From Metaphire vulgaris (Eukaryota > Annelida > Clitellata > Crassiclitellata > Megascolecidae): DNA of 64,000 nt. Positions within the stretch are counted from its first letter, which is position 1; each line of letters starts with the position of its first letter. The stretch spans positions 14,279,699 to 14,343,698 of the forward strand of contig CM030848.1 of assembly GCA_018105865.1 (NCBI GenBank), given 5' to 3'. Both the position numbers and the translations under genes were made by a program. The notes beneath the pieces were generated by a model. That model had not been told where the DNA came from. It was given only the letters and a program-made list of their open reading frames with translations, and searched no databases. Below are positions 1 through 22,824 of the stretch, in pieces.

Positions 1-2
1 CC

Positions 3-3
<1 letters not shown>

Positions 4-85
<82 letters not shown>

Positions 86-128
86 GTGATGATTTTACGA
101 CTGGCTGCTGCTGCTGCTGCTGCTGCTG
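4..128. repeat. (TCTG)n, (TC)n and (CTG)n microsatellites
   Basis: (TCTG)n to about 28, (TC)n about 28-82, (CTG)n about 105-128. Confidence 0.95.
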
Positions 129-550
129 TTTGAATGTTATCCTGGTATTCCGTTAATTAAGGTTGGGGTGGAGCGAAAAATTGAAACCGAGTAAAGATTT
201 TCCATGTCGGCATGCATGGCGTACGTAGAGTCAATATACGCCACTATATAGAGAGTATTGACGGGAATCTGGAGGAGGAGGAGGAGGAGGAGGAGGAGGA
301 GGAGAGCTATTCGGTTCTTAACACAAACCATGATTCTATCTGCGATTGATATCGGTTTCCGAGCAGACGAGTGGTGTGGATGATGGGGGGAGGAGGGGGG
401 AAAGAGGAAGGAGGTTTGCGCGTTGACCTGGAAGGAGTCTGACAGGAGAAACTGGAAGAATCCGAATTACAGCAGAGAACATCGCTTCACTTTACATTTT
501 TTCTTCTTCTTCCAAGTGGGCTTTTGACACCCCCCACAAAAGATACATTC

Positions 551-680
551 CTCCTCTTCTTCTTCTTCTTCTTCTTCTTCTTCTTCTTCTTCTTCTTCTT
601 CTTCTACTAGTCTACTACTCTACTACTAGCCTACTACTCTACTACTACTACTACTACTACTACTACCACTACTACTACTA

Positions 681-716
<36 letters not shown>

Positions 717-748
717 ACTACTACTGGCTACTACTACTACCACTACTA

Positions 749-799
<51 letters not shown>
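551..799. repeat. (TCT)n and imperfect (CTA)n microsatellite
   Basis: (TCT)n to 604, then about 195 bp of interrupted (CTA)n. Confidence 0.95.
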
Positions 800-804
<5 letters not shown>

Positions 805-1330
805 GTGATGGGCACTAGTTGGAAAAAAGTGGTTAAACTAAACTTTATTTTTAACTAACTATTTGTAGTTAAACCATTATTTTAACTATTAGTTAAAATT
901 TTCCAAAAAAGTTTAACTAAACTTTTTAAGGTAGTTAAACTATTTCCAACTATTTTTGCAACTTTTCTGCTACCACCACGATTACCACTAACAAAAAGAA
1001 CTCACCGTAATTTATGAAGGCTTACTGGCGGTTACAAGAACTCTCGGTGGGGATACTGAACTAGGAAGATCCTGCCAATTGTCAAAGAAATTATACAAAC
1101 GGTTTAGAAGAAATCTTTTGCATTTTGTCGTCATAAAAGATTTTAGTTGTGTTGGCAAAATGAACAGATGCTATCTTGACCAAAGTGTTCCTTGTACTTC
1201 GGCATCCCCAGTCATCCCCAACGTGGAACTGCCCCTGAAGACTGAACTTGCATCAAACAATGTGATTAACTATCAGGATCAGGGCGTTTAGTTGTAACTA
1301 TTTTAAAAAGTAGTTAAACAACAATGTTGT
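799..1330. mobile_element. Probable hAT-type MITE
   Basis: AGTGATGGGCACTAGTTGGA start followed by many GTTAAACTA/TAGTTAAA repeats in both orientations, ending near TAGTTAAACAACAATG. AGTGATGGGC is a common hAT-type terminus; ends not exact. Confidence 0.45.
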
Positions 1331-2383
1331 AAAAAAAGTATTTGAATTATGCAGCGTCTTTCCCAATTGGGTTATCAACCACCCCACCCCACCCCAGAAA
1401 AAGCTTGGATTCGGAGGCGGCTGACTACTACTACTATACTTACTTTTGATCCTTGGTGATGACGCTGAAGCCAGGGAATAGTGGTAGTCCTCCCACTACC
1501 ACTATTGTATATGCGTATGATACAAAAAATATAATACGTATGATACGTATGGTCGAGGTTTGATAACATGCATGGTGTCTTTAGCGTATATGAACATCTT
1601 TTTGCAATTATATATTTACCGTTTATTTGCTCATTTACTTAAAAGTTACTTATGCAGTGAGTAAGTAAGTGAGCAGATATTTTATCTGCACGTAGGCCTA
1701 ACACGCTGCACTTTTCGTGAGGTGGTCATCTTGAAAATTTATTTATAAAAGCCAAAAATTACTAATAGACGTCTGTATTCAAAATTCTTCACCAATAAAT
1801 CATTTCTCGACTTTTTCTTGAACGTATACATGTACATCTTCCCTGTGCTTATCTCTGGCGTATTCACGGGGGAGAAACACATCACCCCCGCCCCATATTC
1901 CGACTTGGACCCGTTGTGAGATATGTGCAAAATCGGTGAGATATTTGGGATAGGACCGAAGAGAAGAATACGCGAATGTGCTTGACAACGTTTTTTTCTT
2001 ATCTGAGGTTTTTACCCGATAATGTCGATATGCCCCCCCCCCCAATTCCGAAACTCTGGCTGCGCCACTGGACTCATTGTCTATCTATACCTTTCGTTTC
2101 TGACTACGAAGATCGTCGGACAAGAAACAGATTTCGGGCATCTTCCGAGTTTTCCGATAGCGGAGTTTATTATTATTCGTACCCGACGGTTCATTATTTC
2201 ATCCTAAGAGCTGGGTGGGTTCAATGGGACTGCTGGGTGAATGGATGGGGCGTGCACTTATGCTGTATTTTATAGATGTCCCTGGATGGGGGTATGGGGG
2301 GAGGTGGGAGTAGCCGACAGCGGAGAGATTTTAAACAGATCTTCCAAATATGTTACTGATATCGGCGGACGAAATTAGTTGGC

Positions 2384-2415
<32 letters not shown>

Positions 2416-3446
2416 GTGCTGCGTTCTGTTTATTGTCCGGCTCTTGGGCTTCGATTTAATTGTGTACGACGTGGCCGGGGGAAAGGACTTCCAAATGCTA
2501 CTTGATCTACGGGCCGGACACGTGAACCTTCAGTTTTGGCAGAGGGCCCTTCCCTCACCCCCATTTCCCCATTTTCCCGTCCCCGCCCCGTGAGTGAGCT
2601 CGAAAACGCGTAAGATTCGAGAGGCTGCTTGCATACCGCCGCTCACTGATTCCCTCGTTCGCTCACTTAGCGCGGAGTCACGTGGGACGGTGGGAGTGAT
2701 TTGATAGAGTTGCGGCCGACAGAATCATCACGCCGTTAACTATCGGGCCCGAACGGTGAGGATTTTTTTTCGGAGGCTGACAGCTGCTCGGATTGACCAA
2801 TTGCCATATGCAGTTCAGTTCTGGCAATCGCGATGATGCCTCGCTTTCGAAACACCCATCGGCGATTGGTCAACGTGAGAATGAGTGCCAGCCCCGGGCA
2901 TGCAGCATTAGTGGTTCAGGCCCGATATTGGCATACGCTGTCGATGCAATGGGTGCCCAAAGTAAACAGCTCTTCACTAATAGCATCTGTCTAATTTTAT
3001 TTCATCGACGCCATTTTCTCTTCTTAGAAACCCTACGAAAGCCCCTAGCGTCAGTTCTGGAAGACGAATACCAGCCTTATACAGTACAGTATGCTACTGC
3101 TTCTATTTGCTATGTCCTTCGATTTTTTTTCTTCTATTATATACAGTATACCGGTACAGGAATCCGTGTTTATTCGTTTGTTTGTCCGTCTGTTAGTATT
3201 TGTCTTTGTCCTCCCCCGTCCGTCTGTTTGTCTGTTTGTCTGTTTGTCTGTTTGTGTTTCTTATCCAGACGCCGCTGATAACAGCAGACATAGACACGCA
3301 GTAAGGCGTCGTTCTCATGATAATACTAGAACCCGATATATAATGCGGCGTATCAGATAACGCGTTTGGGCTTCAAACGCCTCGGTAATTGTGCGAAGAT
3401 ACGACGCCGTTCGTAGCAACAGTCAACATTTTTGTTTGATGCTACC

Positions 3447-3450
<4 letters not shown>
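1331..3450. other. Intergenic, no gene seen
   Basis: Unique-looking sequence with one family E fragment and a short (ATC)n. The 161-codon ORF from 2793 has no domain signal and ends in a TCTG repeat. Confidence 0.6.
1865..2069 (+). mobile_element. MITE family E, degenerate fragment
   Basis: The CCCCATATTCCGACTTGG and GTGAGATATGTGCAAAATCG interior and CTGGCTGCGCCACTG end match family E; the left TIR is not recognisable. Confidence 0.45.
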
Positions 3451-3488
<38 letters not shown>

Positions 3489-3582
3489 AGGCAGGCAGAC
3501 AGATAGACAGACAGACAGACTGGTAAACAGGCAGGCAGGAAAACAGACATACCGACAGGTATACAGGCAGACAGACATTGAG

Positions 3583-3751
3583 CAGGGGCGTAGCGAGGAA
3601 TTTGATTGGGGAATGTGATTTGGGGTATAAATATTAAAACACTTTGAAAATCTTAAAAACACATTGAAAATCTTAAGGTAGTCTGATTTTTTTTTTTTTG
3701 GGGGGCATTTATACCAATATACCCCTCTCTCCCCCCGTCGCTACGCCCATG
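3583..3751 (+). mobile_element. hAT-like MITE family F (CAGGGGCGTAGC), copy 1
   Basis: 169 bp, TIRs CAGGGGCGTAGCGA / TCGCTACGCCCATG and a perfect 8-bp duplication ACATTGAG. Confidence 0.88.
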
Positions 3752-4229
3752 ACATTGAGGCAGGCGGACAGGTAGGTGAAAAGGAAAGACGTGGTGGAAG
3801 AAAACGCTCTAAAATGGAGTGGAGATTGGGAGGGAAAGGCTTGCGGAAAGTGGGGTGGTGTTGTTGAGGGAGGGTGGGGTGGGGGTTGAGTGGGGTCTGT
3901 GGAAACGGTGTCTGGCTTTGGTCTTATCTGGCTTTGGTCTTCGTAACGCGGCGTTTTGTCTCGAATATAAGGTAAATGGCGGCGGTGGCGGCCGTTCTAA
4001 TGGGCGATTGTCTGTCTATTAATCAGTCGGATGCGGAGCAGGGAAAGAGGCTGGGGCAAGGATGGGTGGGGAGGTGGGGGCGGGAAGGGGCAGCCAGACA
4101 GACGGACCGACCTCTGTTCAGATCACCCGGGGCTCCGTCAGCATCTGCTCGGAGAGATGGACTGGTGCTTTTGACTGCTGCTGCTGCTGCTGCTGGTGAT
4201 TCTGGCATCTGTAACAACAGCAGACTTCT

Positions 4230-4494
<265 letters not shown>

Positions 4495-5021
4495 TCTCTC
4501 AGCCTCTCTCTCCCTCTGTGTTCTTCTGGAGGGCTGCTGCTCTTATTTCACTCGCTCACACTCTCTAGTTCCCGGTCGTTCCAATAAGAATCCACCCCAC
4601 CCAACCCAACCCACGCAGCCACCACCCACCCTGTGTTCCTCGACGCACCGATCGAACGACGTTCTGCTTTTCGTCTCCCACTTTCAGCACTTCACTAATC
4701 AAGGCCAGTGCCCTCCCTCCCTCCCTCCCGTCTCCCTTTGACCTCCCGCGTCTCCCTTTGCCGCCGCCGCCGCCGCCGCTCGCTTGCAGAGATGCTCTAG
4801 ATACGCCCTCGGTCCCTGCCTTCCCTTCGGTCAGTCGGTCGTTGTCTTTCGAGTAACCTGGTGCCGTATGTCGAACGCCGTACGCCGTTCTTCGGAATTT
4901 CTCAACCTCGGCCTATACCCTACATCCAGTCCCGATGTTGCCACAGCGCTGCTTTTCATTTCGGTACTGAATTCCGGCTGATTCCATCAATATTTCCCCA
5001 TCACAATTTGATTGATAGATG

Positions 5022-5060
<39 letters not shown>

Positions 5061-5075
5061 GGATAGATAGATAGA
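5022..5075. repeat. (GATA)n microsatellite
   Basis: Tetranucleotide run that was the target of the family B insertion. Confidence 0.9.
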
Positions 5076-5372
5076 CAGTGACGGTTCCACGTGGGGGGAT
5101 GAGTGTGGATGCATCCCCCCACCGGACTTCCGGACTTACTCTTTTTTCTCGCAAAGCCTATTTTTGGGTAAAAGTTTAGTTAAAGTACGTAACTGCGAAT
5201 GACCTTTTTAATTAAACCTATTTTTCGGTAAAAGTATAGTCAAACTAGGGACAAAATTCCATTTTTCAGCCTTTTCCGGCAAAGTTTATTGCTTTTTTAC
5301 TTCTATTTTCACCCCCACCAACTTTCTATGAATTAATTTCATCCCCACCAAGAAATCCTGGAACCGCCACTG
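5076..5372 (+). mobile_element. hAT-like MITE family B, copy 1 (TSD split by another element)
   Basis: 297 bp, TIRs CAGTGACGGTTCCA / TGGAACCGCCACTG. Left flank TAGATAGA (5068-5075). The right duplication is interrupted by the Tc1-like element 5375-6101 and resumes as TAGATAGA at 6102-6109. Confidence 0.8.
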
Positions 5373-5374
5373 TA

Positions 5375-6101
5375 CAGTACTGCTCAAAAAATTGTGAACA
5401 CACGCGGATTTTGAAGCAAAACCCTTCTGAATTTTTTCATACCTATAGCCTACTGTAGGAATAGTCCTTCCACAGTCTAATGTCAAACAGAGTATAAATT
5501 TTAAGATATGTTTCTGGTCTATAAAACATGTGATACAAGAAACCAGCTTTCTTAATTAATTTTTCTTAAGACCCCTCTTATCTCTGGATTACCTTTGTAG
5601 ACATTTGACATAGAATAGATTTCTGAAAGACTTTATATTGTCGATTGAAATAGTTGACACATTTTTCCTGGCATTTCGAACGCTCTAGAATAAAATTGAG
5701 ATGGAATATATTGACAATCCCGGAATGATTTGACGCATTAAAGACACAAGAACATGTGGTTTTAATTCGTTTCAAACTCTTCTGAATTTTTGCATATCTA
5801 TAGCTTGCTGTAACAATAGTCCTTCCATAGGCTCATCATTTTGTGGCATTTCGAACGCTGTAGAATAAAATTGAGACCGAATATACTGATTATTCCAGTA
5901 CGGTTTGATGCAATGAAGATGGGGACACAAGAAAATGTGGATAAAATAATTCGTTTCAACACTTCTGAATTTTTGCATATGTACCTATAGCCTTCTGTAT
6001 ATACATCAATCGTAGAATAGTATAATTAATGAAAAATACAGTAGAAAAAATACGTGATGCTTCGAAATCCACGTGTGTTCACAGTTTTTTGAGCAGTACT
6101 G
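5375..6101. mobile_element. Tc1/mariner-like non-autonomous element
   Basis: 727 bp bounded by TIRs CAGTACTGCTCAAAAAATTG / AAAAAACTGTGAACAC... (about 30 bp, with GTGAACACACG near each end) and TA on both sides. No transposase ORF. The interior has repeated blocks (CTTCTGAATTTTTGCATA, GGCATTTCGAACGCT) and is related to 36484-36690 and 39415-39590. Confidence 0.82.
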
Positions 6102-6725
6102 TAGATAGACAAACATGTCAGTTCATCTTCTACGAATTGACGTCAATGTATTTATCGTTAGAACCAAACCAGTTACGAATATGCGTTTTATTCAGTCTTG
6201 ACAATAAGAGCTGTTCTAGAGACGCCTCAATAATTTAATACTGAAATTAGAGTTTATTAATCTTTTCTTTCTCCGTTTCTCTCGCGTCTTTCTTAGAAAA
6301 TGACATAATTATTCCAGTAAACCATCGGCTTCCTATTCTATTCAATGGGTCTAGGGCTCTATAGGCTCTGGTTTAAGATATACTGTTACACTGACTGTTG
6401 TTGCTGCTGTTAGGGTTGGTTTAGTCTTTCTGTGACCAGCCAATTTTTTAAATAATAATATTCGTTGTTCACGACCTGACACCAAAGATATTAATGTGAC
6501 AACTGATTAGAGTAAGAACATCTGATAACTGACATCATAACAATAACTTCTACTTATGACAGGTTTCAAATTAATGACTGCTATAGCGCCGTTTTTAATA
6601 ATGCACTGGTCAGTGCACGTTTGTCATGATTTCGACTGTATTTTCTCGGTCTTGGTTATTATCTTTCACTATTTTATTTCTTATTTTGTATTTCTTACTC
6701 CTCTTCTTGTTATTCCTACTGCTAC

Positions 6726-9517
<2,792 letters not shown>

Positions 9518-9838
9518 GTACCCAGAGTATTTAGAATGGTTAGCAAATCTTTGGTAAATTATATCGTTTTATTGACTCAAGATTAAAACTACAGATGCAC
9601 ATTTCTTGCCTATATAGCCTATATGGTGTGCTCAAATTCAGTTTTCTCGATTTCTTCTCCTTCCACGCTGAGCAGAGAGCAAGATCACAGAGATTCTGAC
9701 CCCCCCTTCAAGTTCGCGCCCATGGGTGGGGGGGGGGTTACACCTGCCCCCTACCTGTAATACTCTAGGTACGCCACTGTCGAAATACGTTTAACCACCG
9801 ACGATGCTCGAACTGCACTGTGTCTCTGTTCGTAACAG

Positions 9839-16730
<6,892 letters not shown>

Positions 16731-16781
16731 ACAGGAAGCGATATAGAGGAGGACCCCCGAAAAATACGTTGGCGTAATTTA

Positions 16782-17089
16782 CAGTGGCGGTCCCAGGATT
16801 TCTTGGTGGGTTGGTGGGTGGGTGGGGAGATGAAATGAATTCACAAGAAGTTGGTGGGTTGGTGGGTGGGTGGGGAGATGAAATGAATTCATAAGAAGTT
16901 GGTGGTGGGTGGGGGAGGGGGTGAAAGAGAAGGAAAAAATCAATAAACTTTGCCGAAAAGGCTAACAAAATGGATAAATTGTTTTCGCTAATTTTACTAC
17001 ACTTTTACCGAAAAATAGGTTGACAAGCAAAAAATTGTCCGGTGGGGGGATGCATGTCCACTCATCCCTCCCACGTGGAACCGTCACCG
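16782..17089 (-). mobile_element. hAT-like MITE family B, copy 3
   Basis: Opposite orientation, starting 52 bp after the Nervy stop. It has an internal tandem duplication of about 50 bp (16808-16905) and carries AATAAA at 16942-16947. Confidence 0.75.
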
Positions 17090-17728
17090 GGCGTGAACTT
17101 GGATGAAAATGTTGGAAGAAAGGGGTGCCAAACAGGGTCATTTCTAGGATTATCAATTAGGGGTGTCGGTAAATTCTGGGGGTCCCCTGCCCAAAAAGTC
17201 TGACAAGCAAAAAAGTCATCGCATAGCTGAAATTGGGGGTTGTCGGTCTCAAATTGAGGGGTGTTGGGGGGTGTTAGGGGCGTAAGAATATCTCTGGCGC
17301 CAAATCCCTATGCCGTTCCCTCCCTTCTCTATGGTAGCCTATCAAAAAGTGGGTGTGGGGGTGTGGGCCGGCTCGAGCCTAGAGGCCTAATAGAAGTTTA
17401 CGCCAGTGCATGTCGGTGCATCGACTTCGTGTTACTGAATTGTTGACTGTTAGGAGAATGTTTTACTATGCGAAGGGAAAGCGCAAATGTTTGGCGGAGT
17501 CGAAACAGTGTTTTCGTAAGCTATCTCTTCTGAGGCGCTATAGAAGTCGTCGGTGTTGGTTGTTTAATGGAGGTGTTGTGTGTGTTGTTGTCGTTGTTGT
17601 CGTTGTTGCTGTTGTTGTTGTTGATGCGGTGGCAGCTGAACATTCGCGAAAGGGATGTCGGGAGATTAAACAGAGCGAAGCGTTTGTTGGTTTTTCTCTT
17701 GCGAAGAAAACTAATTATTTTCACTTAT

Positions 17729-17786
<58 letters not shown>

Positions 17787-19200
17787 TGCGTACCCAAGGT
17801 CCTGAAATAGAGGACACACCCAGTGTTTATTATAGCCACTTAGACATTGGGGAGGGGGTTTCAACTTTGGGAGGAACAGACATTGGGGAGGTCATACTAC
17901 TTGCCAAAATATCAAAAAATGGGGGATTTCAAACGTTGGGGGGGGGAATTCCCCCTCCCAGAGAAGGCCTAGAATAAGCACTGGACACATCGACCATTTT
18001 TCCAGAAGAGCAAAAAACGTCACTATGGGATTTTCACACATTCACGTATTGTTTTTCGGTCATACAGCCTACACACCCCCCCCCACTACCACGGAAAATT
18101 ATCTCGACGGTTTTGCGCAAATCTCACGAACGGTCTCAGTCCGAATAGGAGAGGCCTTGCCCCCCCAAAGATATCACAGATCTAATTGCAAATCTTCCAT
18201 CGCTATCTCTAAACGAAGTAACGAATTATTTTTTAAACATTTTTAGAAAGAAATAATACACACACAAAACAAAAGCCCCCAATTCAGAGAAACAGCAGAT
18301 AAGAGTTCATATAAGGAAGTTCATCCTATGTGTTCCTTATACTTCACATTAACAAGATTTTAAAAACATAACTGAATTTCTTGAACACGAAATAAAACCT
18401 CATCGTTCATATTGTTTGGTGTAATTCCTCGGTTTGCATAACTGGCAATAATAAGTAAATAAGGCCTATAATTGTCAAACAATATGAAATGTTAGAAAAT
18501 ATTTTAACCAGAAATGTTTTGCCTTGCCAGATAAAGTGAAGACTAACATGACCTGAACTGACAAACAAAAAATACAAATATGACATAAAAATGCAAAATG
18601 AAAGGCTCCACATTTGTCATGAAGTAAAGCCATCTAAAATTCTTTAAAATATTGCATTATACTGTTTCTTGTCTTGGTCAAACACAGAACATTGCTCTTT
18701 AAATTTCGCAGCCAAATTAATCAGAGATGTCAATTGTTCTATCATCGTAGACCTAACAATACATAATTATTCTTCGGAAATAAGAAATCTTAGAAAATCT
18801 AAACTTAGCGGGTTTTCAATATTGTCAAAACTGAAATCCCGCTTTCAACTCGAAAATTCCAGTTCTATCCTCCGAAAAGCAGAAGACTTCACGGTTTTTA
18901 TTTTAACAATCCAGCCCATACACAAAGCAGCCAAAAAGATCTAGACATGTTAACTTATGTCTTACTAATACAGATCAGCATAAAAACATGTCCCAAAATG
19001 ATGAAGATATCTTCAAGTAAATTCAAAAGCCTTTAGAATTCTCAATGTCTATATCTGGATTTTCACTGCAAATTCTGCATAAAATATGGGCCAAAGTTCT
19101 TAACACTAAGCAGTTAGAAAACTGGCTTTGTTGTGCCTAGGCAATTTATAATGATTTTTATGAAATATTTGGGAATTCTGTACAACCAGCACCCCACCCC
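17090..19200. other. Intergenic between Nervy and YPEL5
   Basis: MITE-type fragments (GACAAGCAAAAAAGTC near 17202, family E-like sequence 18060-18170) and AT-rich DNA. A minus-strand AATAAA at 18897-18902 could end a long YPEL5 3'UTR. Confidence 0.4.
17732..17782. repeat. (GA)n microsatellite
   Basis: Perfect GA run of about 50 bp. Confidence 0.95.
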
Positions 19201-19380
19201 CAGTGTTTAATCTAGGCCGTTTCCGGGGGGAGGAAATTGCCCTTTTCCCCCCGGGAAAATTCAAATTCCCCCCCGGAAATTTTGGAATACTACATGGACT
19301 AACAGCGGCCCCTAGCAAAATCCCCCCCCCCGGCTTTTTCAGTTTCCTCCCCGGAGTCCAGGAGTCTAGATTAAACACTG
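19201..19380 (+). mobile_element. hAT-like MITE family C, copy 1
   Basis: 180 bp, TIRs CAGTGTTTAATCTAG / CTAGATTAAACACTG, G/C-run rich; flanked by CCACCCC on both sides. Confidence 0.8.
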
Positions 19381-19942
19381 CCACCCCCTGCCCCTATTCC
19401 CTGCTGAGCCTTCACCCTGAAGTGGAAAAGTCTTGCAGAGGTTTGCTGTCAAGCCAAATGATATCAATGGAGTCTTTAAAATACAGTGATACTCGCATAT
19501 AAAACTGAGTGAAATGCCAAACGAAATAATACAGCTGAAATAAAATGTCACGATCCTTCAATACTTAGAGCCACATCCTATACGACATAGCAAACATACC
19601 TTCCATATAGTCGATCATTAGTCGACCAGTGAGAAATCTAAATTTTCAGTTCACGGCAGCATCAATTTAAAAATGCAGCAAAACTCGCACAACACAACGA
19701 GAGAGAGACGCTGCGGCAAACATTAAAAAGATTAGATTCTCCGACCGACATCACTTTCTGAGCTGCGGACGCGTAACTTTCTCTTCATACGAATGGCGCG
19801 TTTGCTCCGCAACATCGAATTAACATTCCAGTTACATTAGTTCCTAATTCTTTCTGGGCAAAGCGTGCCGAAAAGCACAAGCCCCGCGTCCAATCGGCAT
19901 TCAGCAGACGACGAAAGTCTAACACACGAAGTCGCCGGATCG

Positions 19943-20314
19943 CTAATTGTTGTTCTCGCTACCGGATACTTTGTCTTCGAAGCTCTCCGCTTCCGTCACC
20001 AGGGCGCGCTCCAGGATGACGCGGCCCTCCTTGTAGCGCTGCGACTCCTCGGTGGCGAACTCGTACACCCAGCCGAGCTTCGCCTCGCAGTTCTTGCACG
20101 ACACGTCGCGCACCATGTGACGGCCGGTCAGCATGACGCGGTCCTGGACTTCGCTGAAGCACAGGTTGACGACGCGGTTGAAAAGGAACGCGCGTCCCGT
20201 GGCGCCGGTGAAGCGCGTCGAAATCAGCTCCGTACGGTTCGTCAGCGGAGTCTCGCAGTTGGCGCAGAGAAACAACCGCGAGCCTCCGAGGTGACTCAGA
20301 AAAATACGACCCAT
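19943..20314 (-). CDS. YPEL5: Yippee-like protein 5, complete
   Basis: An intact 123-residue protein starting [24 protein letters not shown] proteins are small zinc-binding proteins; YPEL5 localises to centrosome and spindle regions and associates with the CTLH/GID ubiquitin-ligase complex. The zinc-binding pairs are CANC near residue 17 and CKNC near residue 73, with the family signature blocks [34 protein letters not shown] and [18 protein letters not shown]. Length and sequence match YPEL5 rather than YPEL1-4, which share a different N-terminus. The coding part is one exon. Upstream on this strand TGTATAG sits 16 bases before the ATG, a likely acceptor for a 5'UTR intron. The C-terminal 15 residues are the only variable part. 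Confidence 0.97.
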   Translation of the reverse strand: MGRIFLSHLGGSRLFLCANCETPLTNRTELISTRFTGATGRAFLFNRVVNLCFSEVQDRVMLTGRHMVRDVSCKNCEAKLGWVYEFATEESQRYKEGRVILERALVTEAESFEDKVSGSENNN

Positions 20315-20363
20315 TGTACAACGCAGAATTCCTATACATTAAAACCATTCATTATTCAAAAGA

Positions 20364-20368
<5 letters not shown>

Positions 20369-20407
<39 letters not shown>

Positions 20408-20427
20408 ATAATAATAATAATAATAAA
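20369..20427. repeat. (TAG)n(TAA)n microsatellite
   Basis: Lies in the presumed YPEL5 5'UTR intron. Confidence 0.92.
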
Positions 20428-20652
20428 GGTATTTAATTAAATTACATCTTGTAAGCTCAGAGATTAAGCAGCAGATCATTTAAAAAAATTAATGTTCAAA
20501 CATTTAAAAATGTAACGAATAAATATAGAGAGAAACTGAGAAATACTGCTAAGATCCAGTTATGTCGGTAATAATTGTGTCACATGGTGTGTGCAAGGAT
20601 GGCATCAACCAAAACTCAGCCCACAGTTTTGCTTCTGCCTTTCTTTTCTTAA

Positions 20653-20725
20653 CCCCTTAACTGGGCAACTATTTGTAACTCAATGTAAAATGGACGAGCG
20701 TTACTCGGGGCACCCAGTTAAGGGG
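20653..20725. mobile_element. TTAA-flanked palindromic mini-element, copy 1
   Basis: 73 bp, CCCCTTAACTGGG / CCCAGTTAAGGGG, with TTAA on both sides as for piggyBac-type insertion. Confidence 0.65.
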
Positions 20726-21559
20726 TTAAAAGAAAAATCTTTATCCTTGTCCCAATCCACTGGTTCTACAAAGCTGATACGATTGGTACCACCTCAGATA
20801 ATATCTTATTTCGACCCTTCTAGCAAACTCAATACTTATCCACCGATTTAATCGAGCGACAGAACCTTGTCTGTCAAGAACTATAACAAGCAAATTTAAA
20901 CAAAAATCATGACGGAAAGTAGTCAAGGCCCGGTAAAAATCTGTAACATTAGCAAGATGAAAAAACTTTACAGTACCAAAATTAATAGAACCGCTTCAAA
21001 GCATGATTCAGTATGTACATTGTACAAGGAACTCTAGAAATCAGCTCACATTTTTCTTTTCCACACGCATTATCATAATTCAACATTTCTGAACCGCTGA
21101 ACGAAAATAAAATCATATTATAACAGGCAAAATATGAATTACATGATACTTAATAGTTAATAAACTATTGATATATCTTCTTTTGTTATAGCCATTTACA
21201 TTCATACGCATTTGATATCATTTTGTTGGACAATAATTTGTCATCTATAGTCATCAACAAAATCCACAGAAATCAAACTCAACGGAGGATTTACGCCAAA
21301 ACCAATCAAAACTATCAAACACGGGGGTGCGCAGAAAAGGAAACAAAAAGGCGCTGGATAAATCCTATATATGTAATTAATTATACAAACAGCAGCTGCT
21401 GGACAATTACAACGCTAAATCAAGCACACTTTCGGATCAAAATAAACCGTAGAACAACGTCATCTATCGTCTGAACCACTATTTATCGCATACTTAATCC
21501 GATTAAACTAGAAAAACGAAGAAATTTTGGCCAACAAAACAACACAAACCTGAAATAAC

Positions 21560-21720
21560 TACCACAACAAACAAACAAAACAACACGACGACCTCCTCCT
21601 GCTCCTCCTCTCCAGCTGACTGATGACCTATTTTATTGTACTCTACGGTCACGTGGTATTGTAAGGTAGGTCAGTGCACATGCGCACAGCGTTTGCACTA
21701 AATGCGCATTTTGAAGAGAA
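21560..21720 (-). promoter_or_regulatory. Candidate YPEL5 promoter / 5'UTR exon
   Basis: This stretch, 1.3-1.4 kb upstream of the YPEL5 ATG, is free of repeats. It has CACGTG (21650), CATGCGCACAGCG and AATGCGCA (NRF1-like half sites) close together, as seen at housekeeping promoters. On the minus strand it runs into a purine-rich stretch and a possible donor ATTTCAG|GTTTGT near 21550. Inferred from motifs only. Confidence 0.3.
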
Positions 21721-21879
21721 TTATTTATCATCAATTAATTAAGCTAGTGATTAGGTTTCTCATTGCAAAGACATCGCAGGCCTATTTAGCCTACAAATGA
21801 AGGCTTTTAAAGTCTCAGAACGATGGACTGATCTTTATAAAACATGGTTCTCAAGCACCATGTCCTGAACTTCTTGCAA

Positions 21880-22178
21880 CAGGGCGCGATTTGTAGAGGA
21901 AAAGCGCTATGTAAATTTACGAGATTTTACTTACTTACTTACTTATCTGATCGACTTTTGTACTAATTCATCATTCGATGTATTCTAAGAATCTGTAATT
22001 AGATTCTCGATATAGGCCCTACATTGTGATTTGGGAAATATTGCGGGTGTTGGGCCCATGTTCATGTCATGTTTTAAGAGAGGCTGAGCGCCTAAGAATA
22101 AGCAGCTACTATTGTGCTGCTTTCCAAGGCGCTATATATATAAATCCACGAGATTTTACTTACTTACTTACTTACATG
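21880..22178 (+). repeat. Two short interspersed repeat ends with GCGCTATATAAAT-type motif and (TTAC)n
   Basis: AAAAGCGCTATGTAAATTTACGAGATTTTACTTAC at 21900-21935 (split here only for description) and GGCGCTATATATATAAATCC near 22129, both followed by (TTAC)n tails. Confidence 0.5.
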
Positions 22179-22584
22179 TCTTACACCTCGAAAATCAAAA
22201 CAAATTCGAGAGAACGTTTATCTAAAAGAATTTGAAGCTAATGTCACCCAAAGAACGTTCTTTGGTCGTCGCTCACAAACGCTTTAAAGTCTGTTGTCTG
22301 GTGAGTTTTTCATAGATCTAATACTATACCCCCCCGGATCCGATTGGGGGCGGAGGCGGGCGGATCCAAGGTGCCCTCCAGTGGCTACGCCAATGACAGC
22401 GCCAATTTTTTTCTTTTTTACATGGGCGCGACTTAATAGGCCTAATAAATGCAATAAAAGACGCACAAGAAACCCGTATAGTTTCAATAATATTATTTTA
22501 CACATCACTTTTTGCAATTATTAATAATGAACGCAAAATTAATACTTTTCCTCTTATATTAGAGCGATAATGACCTATAGTTAC

Positions 22585-22764
22585 CAGTGGCGGCTCTAGG
22601 ATTTGGCAAGTGGGGAGGGGGCAGTTGGGGTGGCAACTTCTAATCATGGGGGCCAACCATTTGTTGTTTAATGTATGTAGCATTAAGTATAGGGTCCCAA
22701 CTGGGGGGCCAGCCACTCAATAGGGGAGCACGGGCCCTCTGCCACCCTGGTGGAGCCGCCACTG
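22585..22764 (+). mobile_element. hAT-like MITE family A, copy 2
   Basis: 180 bp, TIR CAGTGGCGGCTC, perfect 8-bp duplication ATAGTTAC. Confidence 0.9.
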
Positions 22765-22824
22765 ATAGTTACTGTATATTTTGTTTGTATGATCGTATTG
22801 TTGTTTGGGGAGGCGATCGAGAAC

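Noticed and set aside
2793..3278. 161-codon open frame
   Set aside because: No recognisable motif, ends in a TCTG-type repeat, no splice context.
5375..6101. Autonomous Tc1/mariner transposon
   Set aside because: No DDE/D transposase reading frame between the TIRs; only short AT-rich ORFs.
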